Part shown: positions 9,995 to 19,677 of the stretch, one piece after another | Layout of the letters: each line of letters begins with the position of its first letter | Numbering within the stretch: position 1 is the stretch's first letter | Assembly: GCA_945868475.1 (NCBI GenBank) | Contig: CAMBLM010000002.1 | Coordinates: 124,001 to 188,000 of the forward strand | Reading direction: 5' to 3' | Length of the DNA: 64,000 bases | Source of the DNA: an uncultured Ruminococcus sp. | Lineage (GTDB): Bacteria > Bacillota > Clostridia > Oscillospirales > Ruminococcaceae | Position numbers and translations under genes: made by a program | Notes under the pieces: generated by a model | Database searches by the model: none | What the model was told of the DNA's origin: nothing | Seen by the model: only the letters and a program-made list of their open reading frames with translations

Positions 9995-10513
9995 TTAAAG
10001 CCTCGTCCAAAACCTCCGCAAAAAGCTTTCGAGCGGAAGAGTGCTTCCCGAGTGTCTGCCGTTCGGGACGACCTCGAAGCGGCTGTTTTTCAGCAGGTTT
10101 CGTGTCATATCGTGAGTATCTATTACCTCATCACTATCGCCAACGATGACGGAAATTTTCTCGCTGTCAATATCCGCAAGCTCGCCGAACAGCTTAATGA
10201 ACGGGCGTATTTCGCCGACATATCCGAGTCTTGGAAGATGCAGAAACGGCATAAGGCACGGATTCACAAGCACGGCAGGAAGTCCGAGCCGCACCGACAT
10301 CACGGCGGCATAAAATCCGCCGAGGCTTGAACCGACAAGCATTTCCGCGCCGCACTCCCCTGCTTCGCGCAAAAGTATTTCAAGCGTTTCATCGGGCAAA
10401 AGCATATCATAATCAAGCTCGGGCGAAGCGGCTTCGTGACCGAGCGCGGTCAATGCTTCGTATGCGCTGTTTTTCGCGCTGCCTTTATAGCCGTGGATAT
10501 TGAGTATTTTCAT
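9995..10513 (-). CDS. alpha/beta hydrolase, YqiA/YcfP-like esterase
   Basis: ILNIHGYKGSAKN, VGSSLGGFYA motifs. Confidence 0.8.
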   Translation of the reverse strand: MKILNIHGYKGSAKNSAYEALTALGHEAASPELDYDMLLPDETLEILLREAGECGAEMLVGSSLGGFYAAVMSVRLGLPAVLVNPCLMPFLHLPRLGYVGEIRPFIKLFGELADIDSEKISVIVGDSDEVIDTHDMTRNLLKNSRFEVVPNGRHSGSTLPLESFLRRFWTRL

Positions 10514-10549
10514 TTTGGAACTTCTTTCTTATCACATATTTATCTGAGA

Positions 10550-11206
10550 TCAGTATTCTATCCCAAGTTCGGGATAATCTTTGAATTTTTGTATGATGCC
10601 GACAGATGCGTCGGATATTTTTCCGCTGTCAGGGTCGGCTGGCGAATGGATATTGTACAGATATCCGCTTCCGCTGTATCGTCCGCCGTTTTTATCGGTA
10701 TAAATATCACTGTCGAACCAGACATTCACTATTTTCACGCACATCACAACGTGGTTGCTGCCCGGGAAAAGCTCCTTTTCCCACACATACTCACATTCGA
10801 GGTTGAGGAAGCACTCCCCGACAAGCGGTGCGCTGACCTTTCGTGCAGAAAACACTGTAAGTCCGGATGCTTTCAGCTCATCTTCGTCAAGGCTGTTGTT
10901 TTTTATGGTAGAATAACATTTTGCGTAGCTTTCCGCTGACATAAAGTTTATGGCAAGCTGTTTTGTTTTCTGCACAGTTTGATAAAGATGTGTACTTTTA
11001 TGCACACTTGAAAAAATACAATAGAAGCCGCCCTCGCTTGAAAAAGAGAACCACGACTGCATTGAGCCGTTTGCTTTTCCGTTGGCTTTGTAGCTCGTGA
11101 CGAGCGTAAGCGGCGATGGTATAGCTGTGAGGAATTCAAGCCAGTCAAAGCCGTAAAAATTATGGTCTTTGAACACCTCGGGACACTCAAAAAATTCTTT
11201 TTTCAT
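10550..11206 (-). CDS. flavin reductase-like protein
   Basis: 218 aa; PSPLTLVTSYKANGKANGSMQSWFSFSSEGG. Confidence 0.75.
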   Translation of the reverse strand: MKKEFFECPEVFKDHNFYGFDWLEFLTAIPSPLTLVTSYKANGKANGSMQSWFSFSSEGGFYCIFSSVHKSTHLYQTVQKTKQLAINFMSAESYAKCYSTIKNNSLDEDELKASGLTVFSARKVSAPLVGECFLNLECEYVWEKELFPGSNHVVMCVKIVNVWFDSDIYTDKNGGRYSGSGYLYNIHSPADPDSGKISDASVGIIQKFKDYPELGIEY

Positions 11207-11295
11207 ACTTTTATCCTGCCTTTCGTTGTTGGCGTTTTGCCGTTATGGATTTATTGTATCATACCAAAAAGCAAAAGTATTGAAAAAAAGCGACA

Positions 11296-12078
11296 TTATT
11301 TTTCAAGCTTGGTCATGGCTTCGGACGGGAGCATTGAATGAAAACGCCTGAAGTCCCTCAGCAGGTGGGATTGGTCGGAATAGCCGAATTTTTCCGTAAT
11401 ATCGAGCGGCGAATATTTTCCCGAGCGAAGCTCCTGCCAAACAAGCTGGTATCTTATCAGTGATGAAAAAAGCTTCGGGGATACGCCGATCAATTCGCTG
11501 AACGACCTTTCGAGCTGTCGCACCGATACTGTGGTTTCGCGCGCCAGTTCGGCAGTTTTTATCGTACCCCCTGAAGAAATTATACTGTATATCCCGTTCA
11601 TAACATTGGGGTTCATCCGACCGAGGTCAAGGCGGCTGTAAAGATATTCTTCGCAGATATCAACGCGTTTTTCGGTCGAATTTTCGCCAATTATCCGCGG
11701 CAAAAGATCACTGTATATATCTGGAAAGAAATTTCGGGCATCGAAGCCTGAGCCTTTCGTCCCCGAGAAGCTTTCGGGCGTAAAAAGGCAGGCTGACCAA
11801 GCGTAAAACCTTATGCCGAACTGTGTTATATTCACTTTATTCAGGACATTCGTACTGTCATCGACGGCACAGAAGCCGCAGTTCAGAAATTCTTCGCCCC
11901 GAAAGCTGAACACAATATCCATACAGGTATCGGGGATTATCATCACGGGACGGCTGTATTCTGTCATCTCCCAGAAGCATCGAATGAACGGTGACAGTGC
12001 TTTTGAGGGCATATATTCCCGGTAGCCGTCTTTTGGCATCGCAGTTTCGGGGCGGTATATTAAAGAGAGGTCAAACAT
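11296..12078 (-). CDS. AraC family transcriptional regulator
   Basis: C-terminal AraC HTH (VSVRQLERSFSELIGVSPKLFSSLIRY); start set to MFDLSLIY (12078) because the longer ORF reads through the MITE. Confidence 0.85.
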   Translation of the reverse strand: MFDLSLIYRPETAMPKDGYREYMPSKALSPFIRCFWEMTEYSRPVMIIPDTCMDIVFSFRGEEFLNCGFCAVDDSTNVLNKVNITQFGIRFYAWSACLFTPESFSGTKGSGFDARNFFPDIYSDLLPRIIGENSTEKRVDICEEYLYSRLDLGRMNPNVMNGIYSIISSGGTIKTAELARETTVSVRQLERSFSELIGVSPKLFSSLIRYQLVWQELRSGKYSPLDITEKFGYSDQSHLLRDFRRFHSMLPSEAMTKLEK

Positions 12079-12123
12079 TTTTACTGCTTTCTTTTGGTAT
12101 TGGATAAAATAAATGAATGATAA

Positions 12124-12223
12124 TACTAAACACCAATAAAATAAAGGAAAAAATCTGCGCCGAAATCCTATATATCCAAGATTGTCGGCTTGATTTTTTC
12201 TAAATTTTAAATGGTGTTTAGTA
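12124..12223. mobile_element. MITE-like element copy 1
   Basis: TIRs TACTAAACACC/GGTGTTTAGTA, flanking TAA duplication, 100 bp; about 95% identical to 16040-16139. Confidence 0.85.
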
Positions 12224-12367
12224 TAAAATGAAAGCATTTGCTCCTGCTTCATTTCTAAAGGCGTCGAATTCGATCCATTTAAAGTTTGGGTCGCTAAGCT
12301 GTTCCCACTATCCCAAAAATCCGATCTTATTTTTGGCAAGAATAACGCTTTTTACACTGCCGGTCAT
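12224..12367 (-). pseudogene. KilA-N domain protein remnant
   Basis: Translation MTGSVKSVILAKNKIGFLG*WEQLSDPNFKWIEFDAFRNEAGANAFIL: KilA-N-type motif with in-frame stop, cut off at the MITE. Confidence 0.75.
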
Positions 12368-12397
12368 TTTGCACTGCCTTTTGATCCGATCATTGTT

Positions 12398-12961
12398 TTA
12401 TCTGTTCATTAAATAAGACTTTAAAAGTTTCAGCCATTCTGGAACGTAATCACCGCTGAAAATAATATTGCCGTTCCTATACTCTCCCACATCAACAAAG
12501 CCATTCTCGTTATCATAGAAATGCACCTCATCACAATAAGGAAGTATGTTTATAAGATCTTCAAAGCGTTTCTCATAACGCCGTCTTACGTCCTCGGTCG
12601 GAATATTGTGACCGCCTTTTCTTACACGGTTGCTTATGCGGCTGATACTTTCTTCCGCAGAACTGATGCCTACATAGTACAGACGAATATAATAATCTTT
12701 TTCACGGGCGGAATTGATCGTATGCAGTGTTTTTTTGCCTGACAGTGTTGTTTCCTGCGTGAAGTTCACACCTTTTTCAAGACAATCGCTTATTATCCGT
12801 ATAGCTTTCTTGCCGCCCCTGAGCTTATTACCGCCCTGCTTTGCCGTCAGGCTGTCTGTATCTACAACAATACCCAAATCGTTATGTTCGCCGACCAGCA
12901 CACCGGTCAAGCTGCTTTTACCTACACCGTTCACACCACCGATAATTGTATATTTCTTCAT
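12398..12961 (-). CDS. zeta-toxin-like P-loop kinase/ATPase
   Basis: 187 aa; Walker A GGVNGVGKSS, FTQETTLSGKKTL; no adjacent antitoxin seen. Confidence 0.75.
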   Translation of the reverse strand: MKKYTIIGGVNGVGKSSLTGVLVGEHNDLGIVVDTDSLTAKQGGNKLRGGKKAIRIISDCLEKGVNFTQETTLSGKKTLHTINSAREKDYYIRLYYVGISSAEESISRISNRVRKGGHNIPTEDVRRRYEKRFEDLINILPYCDEVHFYDNENGFVDVGEYRNGNIIFSGDYVPEWLKLLKSYLMNR

Positions 12962-13068
12962 AAGATCATTCTCCTAACATAACAAAATTCAGTCTGCCTT
13001 TATAAATATCATTATACCTCAGATCCGCATCAAACACAATAGTTTTCCCATTTCAGGCAAAAAAAATA

Positions 13069-13100
13069 AAAAGCCGCTTGAAAAACAAACGGCTTTTTAT
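13069..13100. terminator. hairpin terminator downstream of tRNA-Thr
   Basis: AAAAAGCCGCTTG..CAAACGGCTTTTT. Confidence 0.65.
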
Positions 13101-13175
13101 GGAGCTGGAAACGTGACTTGAACACGCGACCTGCGCATTACGAATGCGCTGCTCTACCAACTGAGCTATTCCAGC
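13100..13175 (-). tRNA. tRNA-Thr (anticodon CGT), CCA encoded
   Basis: GCTGGAA..GCTCAGTTGGTAGAGC..GCGCA-TTCGTAA-TGCGC..CGTGTTCAAGTCACG..TTCCAGCTCCA full cloverleaf. Confidence 0.95.
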
Positions 13176-13413
13176 ATTGCTATAATATTATACTATAAAA
13201 TCTGCCTGCTGTCAAGCCTTTGCTCAAAAAATATTAAATTTTTCTCGGAGAATTATCTTGGGCGGCATTATTTTCACGAAAGTATGCCTTCCGTTTTTGC
13301 AAAAATGTAAACTTTAATCGAACTTTCTCCTCTCACGGCCCGGGTTCTATTTACACAAAAGTTTTTTTACGGTATAATTAAAATAAGTTTATTCTTTGAA
13401 AGGAAATTTTAAA

Positions 13414-13956
13414 ATGAAGATTTATGCGGCACGGCACGGTCAGACCGAATGGAATTTAAACGACAGGATATGCGGCAGGACAGACGTTGAACTCACCGAA
13501 ACAGGCAGGGAGCAGGCGGCTTTGCTTGCGGAAAAGGCGTATGAAAAGGGTGACATCGACCTTATCGTCTGCTCACCGATGAAGCGCGCCCGTGCTACTG
13601 CAAAGGCTGTTGCGGACAGGATCGGCTGTGAGATCACGATAGATGAGCGTCTTATTGAATGGGATTACGGCGATTTTGAGGGCAAGGACCGCATGACCGA
13701 GGGCTTCGCTCAGAACAAGATCGAATTCGGTGTGAAGATGCACGGCGGCGGTGAGTCGGTTTTACAGCTTGCACACAGGGTTTACAGCGTTATTGATGAT
13801 GTTATTGCGAAATATCCCGACAAAAACGTGCTTCTCGTTTGTCACGGCGGCGTTTGCAGAATAATCGAAACCTATTTTAACGATCTTTCGACTTATGATT
13901 ACTCGCATTTCTTTATGGGCAACTGCGAATTAAGGGAATATTTCGTCAAAAAATAA
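13414..13956 (+). CDS. histidine phosphatase (phosphoglycerate mutase-like) family protein
   Basis: YAARHGQTEWNLNDRICGRTD motif. Confidence 0.9.
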   Translation: MKIYAARHGQTEWNLNDRICGRTDVELTETGREQAALLAEKAYEKGDIDLIVCSPMKRARATAKAVADRIGCEITIDERLIEWDYGDFEGKDRMTEGFAQNKIEFGVKMHGGGESVLQLAHRVYSVIDDVIAKYPDKNVLLVCHGGVCRIIETYFNDLSTYDYSHFFMGNCELREYFVKK

Positions 13957-14051
13957 GAAAATTCGGGACTTTTCGTATTTTTGCCCTTGAAAAAAAGTGC
14001 GTTTTATGGTATAATTAAAGTTAATTATTTTGTTTGAAATGAGGTAGATCA

Positions 14052-15887
14052 ATGCAGTCATTTATTGATACCGTTGCAAAGATCAACGGTGCGGTCAATG
14101 GTGTAGTCTGGGGAATACCGATGCTCGTGCTTATTATCGGAACGGGCATTTATATGTCGGTAAGGACGGGATTTTTCCAGATAACAAGAATAAAAACCTG
14201 GGCGAATGAAACTTTTCTCGCCATTTTCAAGAAAAAATCGGTCACAAAGACCGACGAAAAGAAAGCAATCACGCAGTTTCAGGCGCTTTCGACCGCTCTT
14301 GCCGCGACTATCGGCACGGGTAACATTGCAGGCGTTGCGACGGCTGTATGCATCGGCGGACCGGGTGCGGTTTTCTGGATGTGGATATCCGCTTTGTTCG
14401 GAATGATGACGAGCTTCTCCGAAAATGTTCTCGGCATCTACTTCCGCAAGAAAAACGAACACGGCGAATGGTCGGGCGGTGCGATGTACTATCTTGAAGA
14501 GGGTCTGAAAGAGAAAAAGGGACTTCGCCACATTGCAAAGCCGCTGTCGGTGCTGTTTGCAATATTCTGCGTTTTAGCGTCATTCGGCATAGGCAACATG
14601 GCGCAGTCCAACTCGATATCGAGCGCGATGCAGTCCAACTTTAACATTCCCACGGTCGTAACGGGCGTTGTACTTGCGATAATCGCTGCACTTGTTGTAC
14701 TCGGCGGCATCAAGAGAATTGCAAAGGTAACGGAAAAGCTTGTGCCTTTTATGGCAATTTTCTACATAGTCGGCTGTCTTATCATTTTCGTGATGAACTT
14801 CCGCCACATTCCTTACGTTTTCTCATCCATTTTCAAGAGCGCATTCAGCTTTTCCGCTGTTGCGGGCGGCGTTGGCGGCTACATTATAAAGCGCGCTGTC
14901 ACAATGGGCTTCAAGAGAGGCGTTTTCTCCAACGAAGCAGGACTTGGCTCATCTGTCATGGTAAACTGCGCATCTGACGTAAAAGAACCAGTTATCCAGG
15001 GCATGTGGGGAATTTTTGAGGTATTCTTTGATACGATAATCGTTTGCACACTCACGGCTTTCGTTATTCTTTCCAGCCCTGCGAACTCGGTATCGTTTGA
15101 AGAAGCACTCAATAACGTTTCAACACAGCCGCAGTATTTCACGATAAATTACACCGACGGCGAAACGAACCTCATCGACTCGGACATCAATCCTAAGTAC
15201 ATTGTTGCATCGGACGATGCGGCAGAGGGTACTTACACAGAATATTTTGCAAAGACTGTTTACGGTCAGGAATTCCCCGTAAAAATTCTTAACAGCGACA
15301 ATGTGAACGACGAGAACAACTTCACGTTTGCAAACGTTATGGAGCTTAAAGGCGTTCAGGCGAAGGACGCTAACGGAAATCACCTTACGGATGAAAACGG
15401 TGACCCTATTATTGATTCGATAGACATAAACGAGGTAAACGGTGTTCCGCTCGTAACTTATGCGTTCAGCCAGCGTCTTGGCTCTGTTTCGGGCAAGATC
15501 CTTGCTATTGCGATACTTCTTTTTGCGTTCTCGACAACGCTCGGCTGGTCTTTCTACGGCACAAAGGCACTTGAATATCTTCTCGGAACAAAGGCTACCA
15601 TCGTTTACAAGATCATTTTTGTTCTTTTCATAATAGTAGGCTGTACGATGAAGCTTGGACTTGCGTGGGATATTTCCGATACATTCAACGGACTTATGGC
15701 ACTCCCGAACCTTATCGGTGTGCTTTCGCTTTCGGGCATTGTTGTTGCGATAACAAAGAATTACATTCACCGCCGCATAAAGAAAGACGATGTGAATGCG
15801 CTCCCGATGATATCGGCATACTCAGATATCCACGAAGAACAGCATGAAAAGCTCAAAGCAGAATACAGCAAGGAGAAAAATGCGTAA
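14052..15887 (+). CDS. sodium:alanine symporter (AGCS) family transporter with large internal insertion
   Basis: 611 aa; QFQALSTALAATIGTGNIAGVATA, FSNEAGLGSSVMV, FAFSTTLGWSFYGTKALEYLLG. Confidence 0.9.
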   Translation: MQSFIDTVAKINGAVNGVVWGIPMLVLIIGTGIYMSVRTGFFQITRIKTWANETFLAIFKKKSVTKTDEKKAITQFQALSTALAATIGTGNIAGVATAVCIGGPGAVFWMWISALFGMMTSFSENVLGIYFRKKNEHGEWSGGAMYYLEEGLKEKKGLRHIAKPLSVLFAIFCVLASFGIGNMAQSNSISSAMQSNFNIPTVVTGVVLAIIAALVVLGGIKRIAKVTEKLVPFMAIFYIVGCLIIFVMNFRHIPYVFSSIFKSAFSFSAVAGGVGGYIIKRAVTMGFKRGVFSNEAGLGSSVMVNCASDVKEPVIQGMWGIFEVFFDTIIVCTLTAFVILSSPANSVSFEEALNNVSTQPQYFTINYTDGETNLIDSDINPKYIVASDDAAEGTYTEYFAKTVYGQEFPVKILNSDNVNDENNFTFANVMELKGVQAKDANGNHLTDENGDPIIDSIDINEVNGVPLVTYAFSQRLGSVSGKILAIAILLFAFSTTLGWSFYGTKALEYLLGTKATIVYKIIFVLFIIVGCTMKLGLAWDISDTFNGLMALPNLIGVLSLSGIVVAITKNYIHRRIKKDDVNALPMISAYSDIHEEQHEKLKAEYSKEKNA

Positions 15888-16345
15888 TTCGTAATTGTTT
15901 TGCTTCGCAAAATTGACGCAAAGCCTTAAATATGTAGGGGCGGATTCCATATCCGCCCGTTAGAATACAACAAAACACCCCTGTTTTCATCGGATAAACC
16001 GTTGAAAACAGGGGTGTTCGTTTTTATGAAACACTTTAATACTAAACACCAATAAAATAAAGGAAAAAATCTGCACCGAAATCGCATATATTCAAGATTG
16101 TCGGCTTGATTTTTTCTATATTTTAAATGGTGTTTAGTATAAATTCAGGTTTGCATTGGGCGGATATAGAATCCGCCCCTACGGAATTTGGTGTTTTGCA
16201 AATAATTTACGGAGCATAAATAATCCCGAATTCCGAATTCATCAGAAAACGCCTTGCGGCGAGGGACGGGCAACCCGTCCCCAACAGAAATTCGGATAAA
16301 TTTTCGGTGCAAATTAATTACGCATTACGAATTACGCATTGATCA
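15879..16345. repeat. composite inverted-repeat/terminator element (E3)
   Basis: AATGCGTAATTCGTAATT / AATTACGCATTACGAATTACGCATT ends, GTAGGGGCGGATTCCATATCCGCCC (15933) inverted to GGGCGGATATAGAATCCGCCCCTAC (16158), core ACACCCCTGTTTTCA..TGAAAACAGGGGTGT; contains a nested MITE. Confidence 0.85.
16040..16139. mobile_element. MITE-like element copy 2, nested in E3
   Basis: 100 bp with same TIRs and TAA duplication as copy 1. Confidence 0.85.
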
Positions 16346-18929
16346 AGAGTTCATTGTCAACGCAGTCGATCTTGACCGTGCTGTACGGTTCGATCTCGTC
16401 GGCGATGATCTTCTTTGCGAGCATTGTTTCGAGCGTACTCTGGATATATCTCTTGAGCGGTCTTGCGCCGTATACGGGGTCATAGCCGTTATCTGCGATA
16501 TAGGTCTTGGCGGCGTCGGTGACATCGAGCGTGATCTGCTTATCCTTTAAGCGGTTCTGGAGGCTCTTGAGCATAAGGTCGATGATCGGGAATATCTCTT
16601 TCTTGGTGAGCGGCTTATAGAACACGATCTCATCAAGACGGTTGAGGAACTCGGGACGGAAGTGGCTCTTGAGCAGATTGCTTACGTTCGCTCTTGCTTC
16701 GTCCGAAATCTCGCCGTTCTCGTTGATGCCGTCGAGGATAAAGTCCGAACCCAGGTTAGAGGTAAGGATTATGATAGTATTCTTGAAGTCTACCGTTCTG
16801 CCCTGCGAGTCGGTGACACGGCCGTCATCAAGGATCTGGAGCAGGATATTGAACACATCGGGGTGAGCCTTTTCGACCTCATCAAAGAGGACTACGGAAT
16901 AAGGCTTTCTGCGGACTGCCTCGGTGAGCTGACCGCCCTCCTCATAGCCGACATATCCCGGAGGTGCGCCGATAAGACGGCTTACGCTGAACTTCTCCAT
17001 ATACTCGGTCATATCGATACGGACGAGGTTGTTTTCATCGTCAAAGAGGCACTGTGCAAGAGTTTTTGCAAGCTCTGTCTTACCAACGCCCGTAGGTCCC
17101 ATGAACATAAACGAACCGATAGGTCTGTTCGGATCCTGGATACCTGCTCTTGAACGGAGGATAGCTTCGCTGACCTTTTTAACTGCTTCGTCCTGACCGA
17201 TAACACGGCGGTGAAGAATTTCCTCGAGGTGGAGGAGTTTTTCACGCTCGCCCTCCATAAGCTTTGAAACGGGGATTCCAGTCCAACGGGCAACGACCCT
17301 TGCGATCTCTTCATCGGTAACTTTATCGTGAAGAAGCGTATCAGCCTTGTTCTTTTCGGCTGTTTCCTCAGCAGCTTCGAGCTTTTTTTTCAATTCGGGG
17401 ATCCTGCCGTAGGTGAGTTCTGCGGCTTTATTGAGGTCGCCGCTGCGCTGTGCGGAAGCAAGCTCGCCGTTAGCGGCTTCGATCTGCTCACGGAGCGACT
17501 GGAGGTTCTTGATATTCGCTTTTTCGTTTTCCCAACGTGCTTTCATCTCGTTGAATTCGGCACGCATTTCGGAAAGCTCCTTGCGGATATTTTCAAGTTC
17601 TTCCTTGGAAAGCTTGTCGTCCTCTTTTTTGAGGGCGGTTTCGGCTATCTCCTGCTGCATTATCTTACGGGCGAGGTCGTCCATTTCGGCAGGCATTGAA
17701 TCCATTTCCGTTCTTATCAGAGCGCAGGCTTCATCAACGAGGTCTATAGCCTTATCGGGGAGAAATCTGTCGGTGATATAACGGTTGGAAAGCGTTGCGG
17801 CTGTGATAAGTGCGGAGTCCTGGATTTTTACGCCGTGAAAGACTTCGTAACGCTCTTTAAGACCTCTCAGAATGGAGATAGTGTCCTCAACGGTCGGTTC
17901 GTCTGCCATTACAGGCTGGAAACGACGTTCGAGTGCAGGGTCTTTTTCGATATACTTACGGTACTCATCAAGCGTTGTTGCGCCGATGCAGTGGAGTTCG
18001 CCCCTTGCGAGCATAGGCTTTAAGAGGTTGCCTGCGTCCATTGCGCCGTCGGTCTTGCCTGCGCCGACGATAGTGTGAAGCTCATCGATGAAGAGGATGA
18101 TCTTTCCCTCGGACTTCTTGACTTCGTTAAGAACGGCTTTCAGACGCTCCTCGAACTCTCCTCTGAACTTTGCGCCCGAAATAAGGCTGCCCATATCGAG
18201 GGAGAAGATAGTTCTGTCACGAAGATTTACAGGAACATCTCCACGGACGATACGCTGTGCAAGGCCCTCAACGATAGCGGTCTTACCAACGCCCGGCTCA
18301 CCGATGATAACAGGGTTGTTCTTGGTCTTACGGGAAAGGATACGGATAACGTTTCTTATTTCGGCATCTCTGCCGATAACAGGGTCAAGCTTGTTTCTCT
18401 TTGCGAGTTCAACGAGGTCCTGACCGTATTTTTTCAGTACATCGTAGGTGTCCTCGGGGTTGTCGCTCTGGACACGCTGGTTTCCTCTGATCTTGGAAAG
18501 GGCATCGAGGAATTTATCCTTTGTGATGCCGAATGTTTTGAAGATCTCGTTGATGCTGCTGTTTGCAGTATTGAAAAGCGCAAGGACGATATGCTCAACG
18601 GAAACATAGTCATCATGCATATTCTTTGCGATCTGTTCAGCCTGATTGAGGCAGCTGTCTACATCGGAAGAAACATAAACCGTGTTCATCTCTCTGCCGC
18701 TGCCCGTTACCTTCGGGAAAGATGCGATCTTCTGCAAGAGTGCGTTCTTTACGCCCTCATTGTCAGCGCCCATTGAGTTCCAGAGCTGTGAGATAAGTCC
18801 GTTCTCCTGCTCGGTCAGAGCATAGAGAAGATGTTCCTGCTCAATGCGCTGGTTCTGGTATTCAACAGCGGTGCTTTGAGCAGCATTGATAGCGTCAAGT
18901 GATTTTTTAGTGAATTTGTTTGCGTCCAT
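16332..18929 (-). CDS. clpB: ATP-dependent chaperone ClpB
   Basis: 865 aa; two AAA modules ([34 protein letters not shown]), middle coiled coil. Confidence 0.97.
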   Translation of the reverse strand: MDANKFTKKSLDAINAAQSTAVEYQNQRIEQEHLLYALTEQENGLISQLWNSMGADNEGVKNALLQKIASFPKVTGSGREMNTVYVSSDVDSCLNQAEQIAKNMHDDYVSVEHIVLALFNTANSSINEIFKTFGITKDKFLDALSKIRGNQRVQSDNPEDTYDVLKKYGQDLVELAKRNKLDPVIGRDAEIRNVIRILSRKTKNNPVIIGEPGVGKTAIVEGLAQRIVRGDVPVNLRDRTIFSLDMGSLISGAKFRGEFEERLKAVLNEVKKSEGKIILFIDELHTIVGAGKTDGAMDAGNLLKPMLARGELHCIGATTLDEYRKYIEKDPALERRFQPVMADEPTVEDTISILRGLKERYEVFHGVKIQDSALITAATLSNRYITDRFLPDKAIDLVDEACALIRTEMDSMPAEMDDLARKIMQQEIAETALKKEDDKLSKEELENIRKELSEMRAEFNEMKARWENEKANIKNLQSLREQIEAANGELASAQRSGDLNKAAELTYGRIPELKKKLEAAEETAEKNKADTLLHDKVTDEEIARVVARWTGIPVSKLMEGEREKLLHLEEILHRRVIGQDEAVKKVSEAILRSRAGIQDPNRPIGSFMFMGPTGVGKTELAKTLAQCLFDDENNLVRIDMTEYMEKFSVSRLIGAPPGYVGYEEGGQLTEAVRRKPYSVVLFDEVEKAHPDVFNILLQILDDGRVTDSQGRTVDFKNTIIILTSNLGSDFILDGINENGEISDEARANVSNLLKSHFRPEFLNRLDEIVFYKPLTKKEIFPIIDLMLKSLQNRLKDKQITLDVTDAAKTYIADNGYDPVYGARPLKRYIQSTLETMLAKKIIADEIEPYSTVKIDCVDNELLINA

Positions 18930-18941
18930 AAAAATCGACCT

Positions 18942-18977
18942 CCTTTGATGTTATCAAAAACAATGGCTAATGCCATG
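18942..18977 (-). promoter_or_regulatory. candidate structured 5' UTR / RNA thermometer of clpB
   Basis: RNA sense ..AUGGCAUUAGCCAU UGUUUUUGAU-AAC-AUCAAAGGAGG: hairpin whose U-run pairs into the Shine-Dalgarno flank. Confidence 0.35.
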
Positions 18978-19329
18978 GATTTTGTCGTTTAAATTGATTT
19001 TTATACAATAGGTGTAACAATTTGCACAGTATTGTGCAGAACGCACAAGCTCAGCTTCATTTCGACATTTTATTTCGTAATCGCGCGAGATTGTGCATTT
19101 TTTACAATACTCTGTTAATATTATTGTAAAAATATTTGCTGTTTTGGTTTGAATTTATGTAAACGGGAAGAAAAATGTCCTTGTTTGGCGCATTTAACTC
19201 CCCTCGATCGGCATAATCAGTCGGGTTTTGTCGTTTTATGCGATATAAAAAGCTTGAAATAAATTGTGAACAGATTTATAATAAATTTTAAGAAGAGGTG
19301 TTATTAAATTTTTTGAAAGAGGGATAATA

Positions 19330-19596
19330 ATGAATACACTTAAAACCATTGCCACCGCACAAAACCGATTATGCTACAGCCTTACCGAAAGCATCCGTGA
19401 GGACGGAAGCGTTTCTTATGGGGTAAAGGCGGTGACGACATTGTTCGGTACTTCCGAGGAAGCGGCTGTTGAGGATATCTCATCCGACAGGCAGGTCGTT
19501 GAAAATTTTGTGGATCTGCTCGCGGACAACCTTGTTCTGCCGTCCACTTTAACAGAAGTTGCGGAGGAATTCGTTGCGTCTTTTTTCACAGTTTGA
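19330..19596 (+). CDS. small conserved protein, DUF6514-like
   Basis: 88 aa; VEDISSDRQVVENFVDLLADNLVLPSTLTEVAEEFV. Confidence 0.55.
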   Translation: MNTLKTIATAQNRLCYSLTESIREDGSVSYGVKAVTTLFGTSEEAAVEDISSDRQVVENFVDLLADNLVLPSTLTEVAEEFVASFFTV

Positions 19597-19605
19597 CGAA
19601 AACGC

Positions 19606-19634
19606 TTGACATGATCCCATCTTTGTGGTATAAT
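19606..19634 (+). promoter_or_regulatory. promoter of smpB
   Basis: TTGACA - 17 bp - TATAAT. Confidence 0.8.
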
Positions 19635-19677
19635 ATCTAATTACGAAATCATCTTGCTGTAAAAAGGGACAAACACT

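Noticed and set aside
12398-12961. Complete epsilon/zeta toxin-antitoxin system
   Set aside because: No adjacent small antitoxin ORF; only a solitary zeta-like kinase is supported.
18075-18776. 233-aa plus-strand ORF within clpB
   Set aside because: Shadow of clpB codon bias; no recognisable domain, no RBS or promoter.
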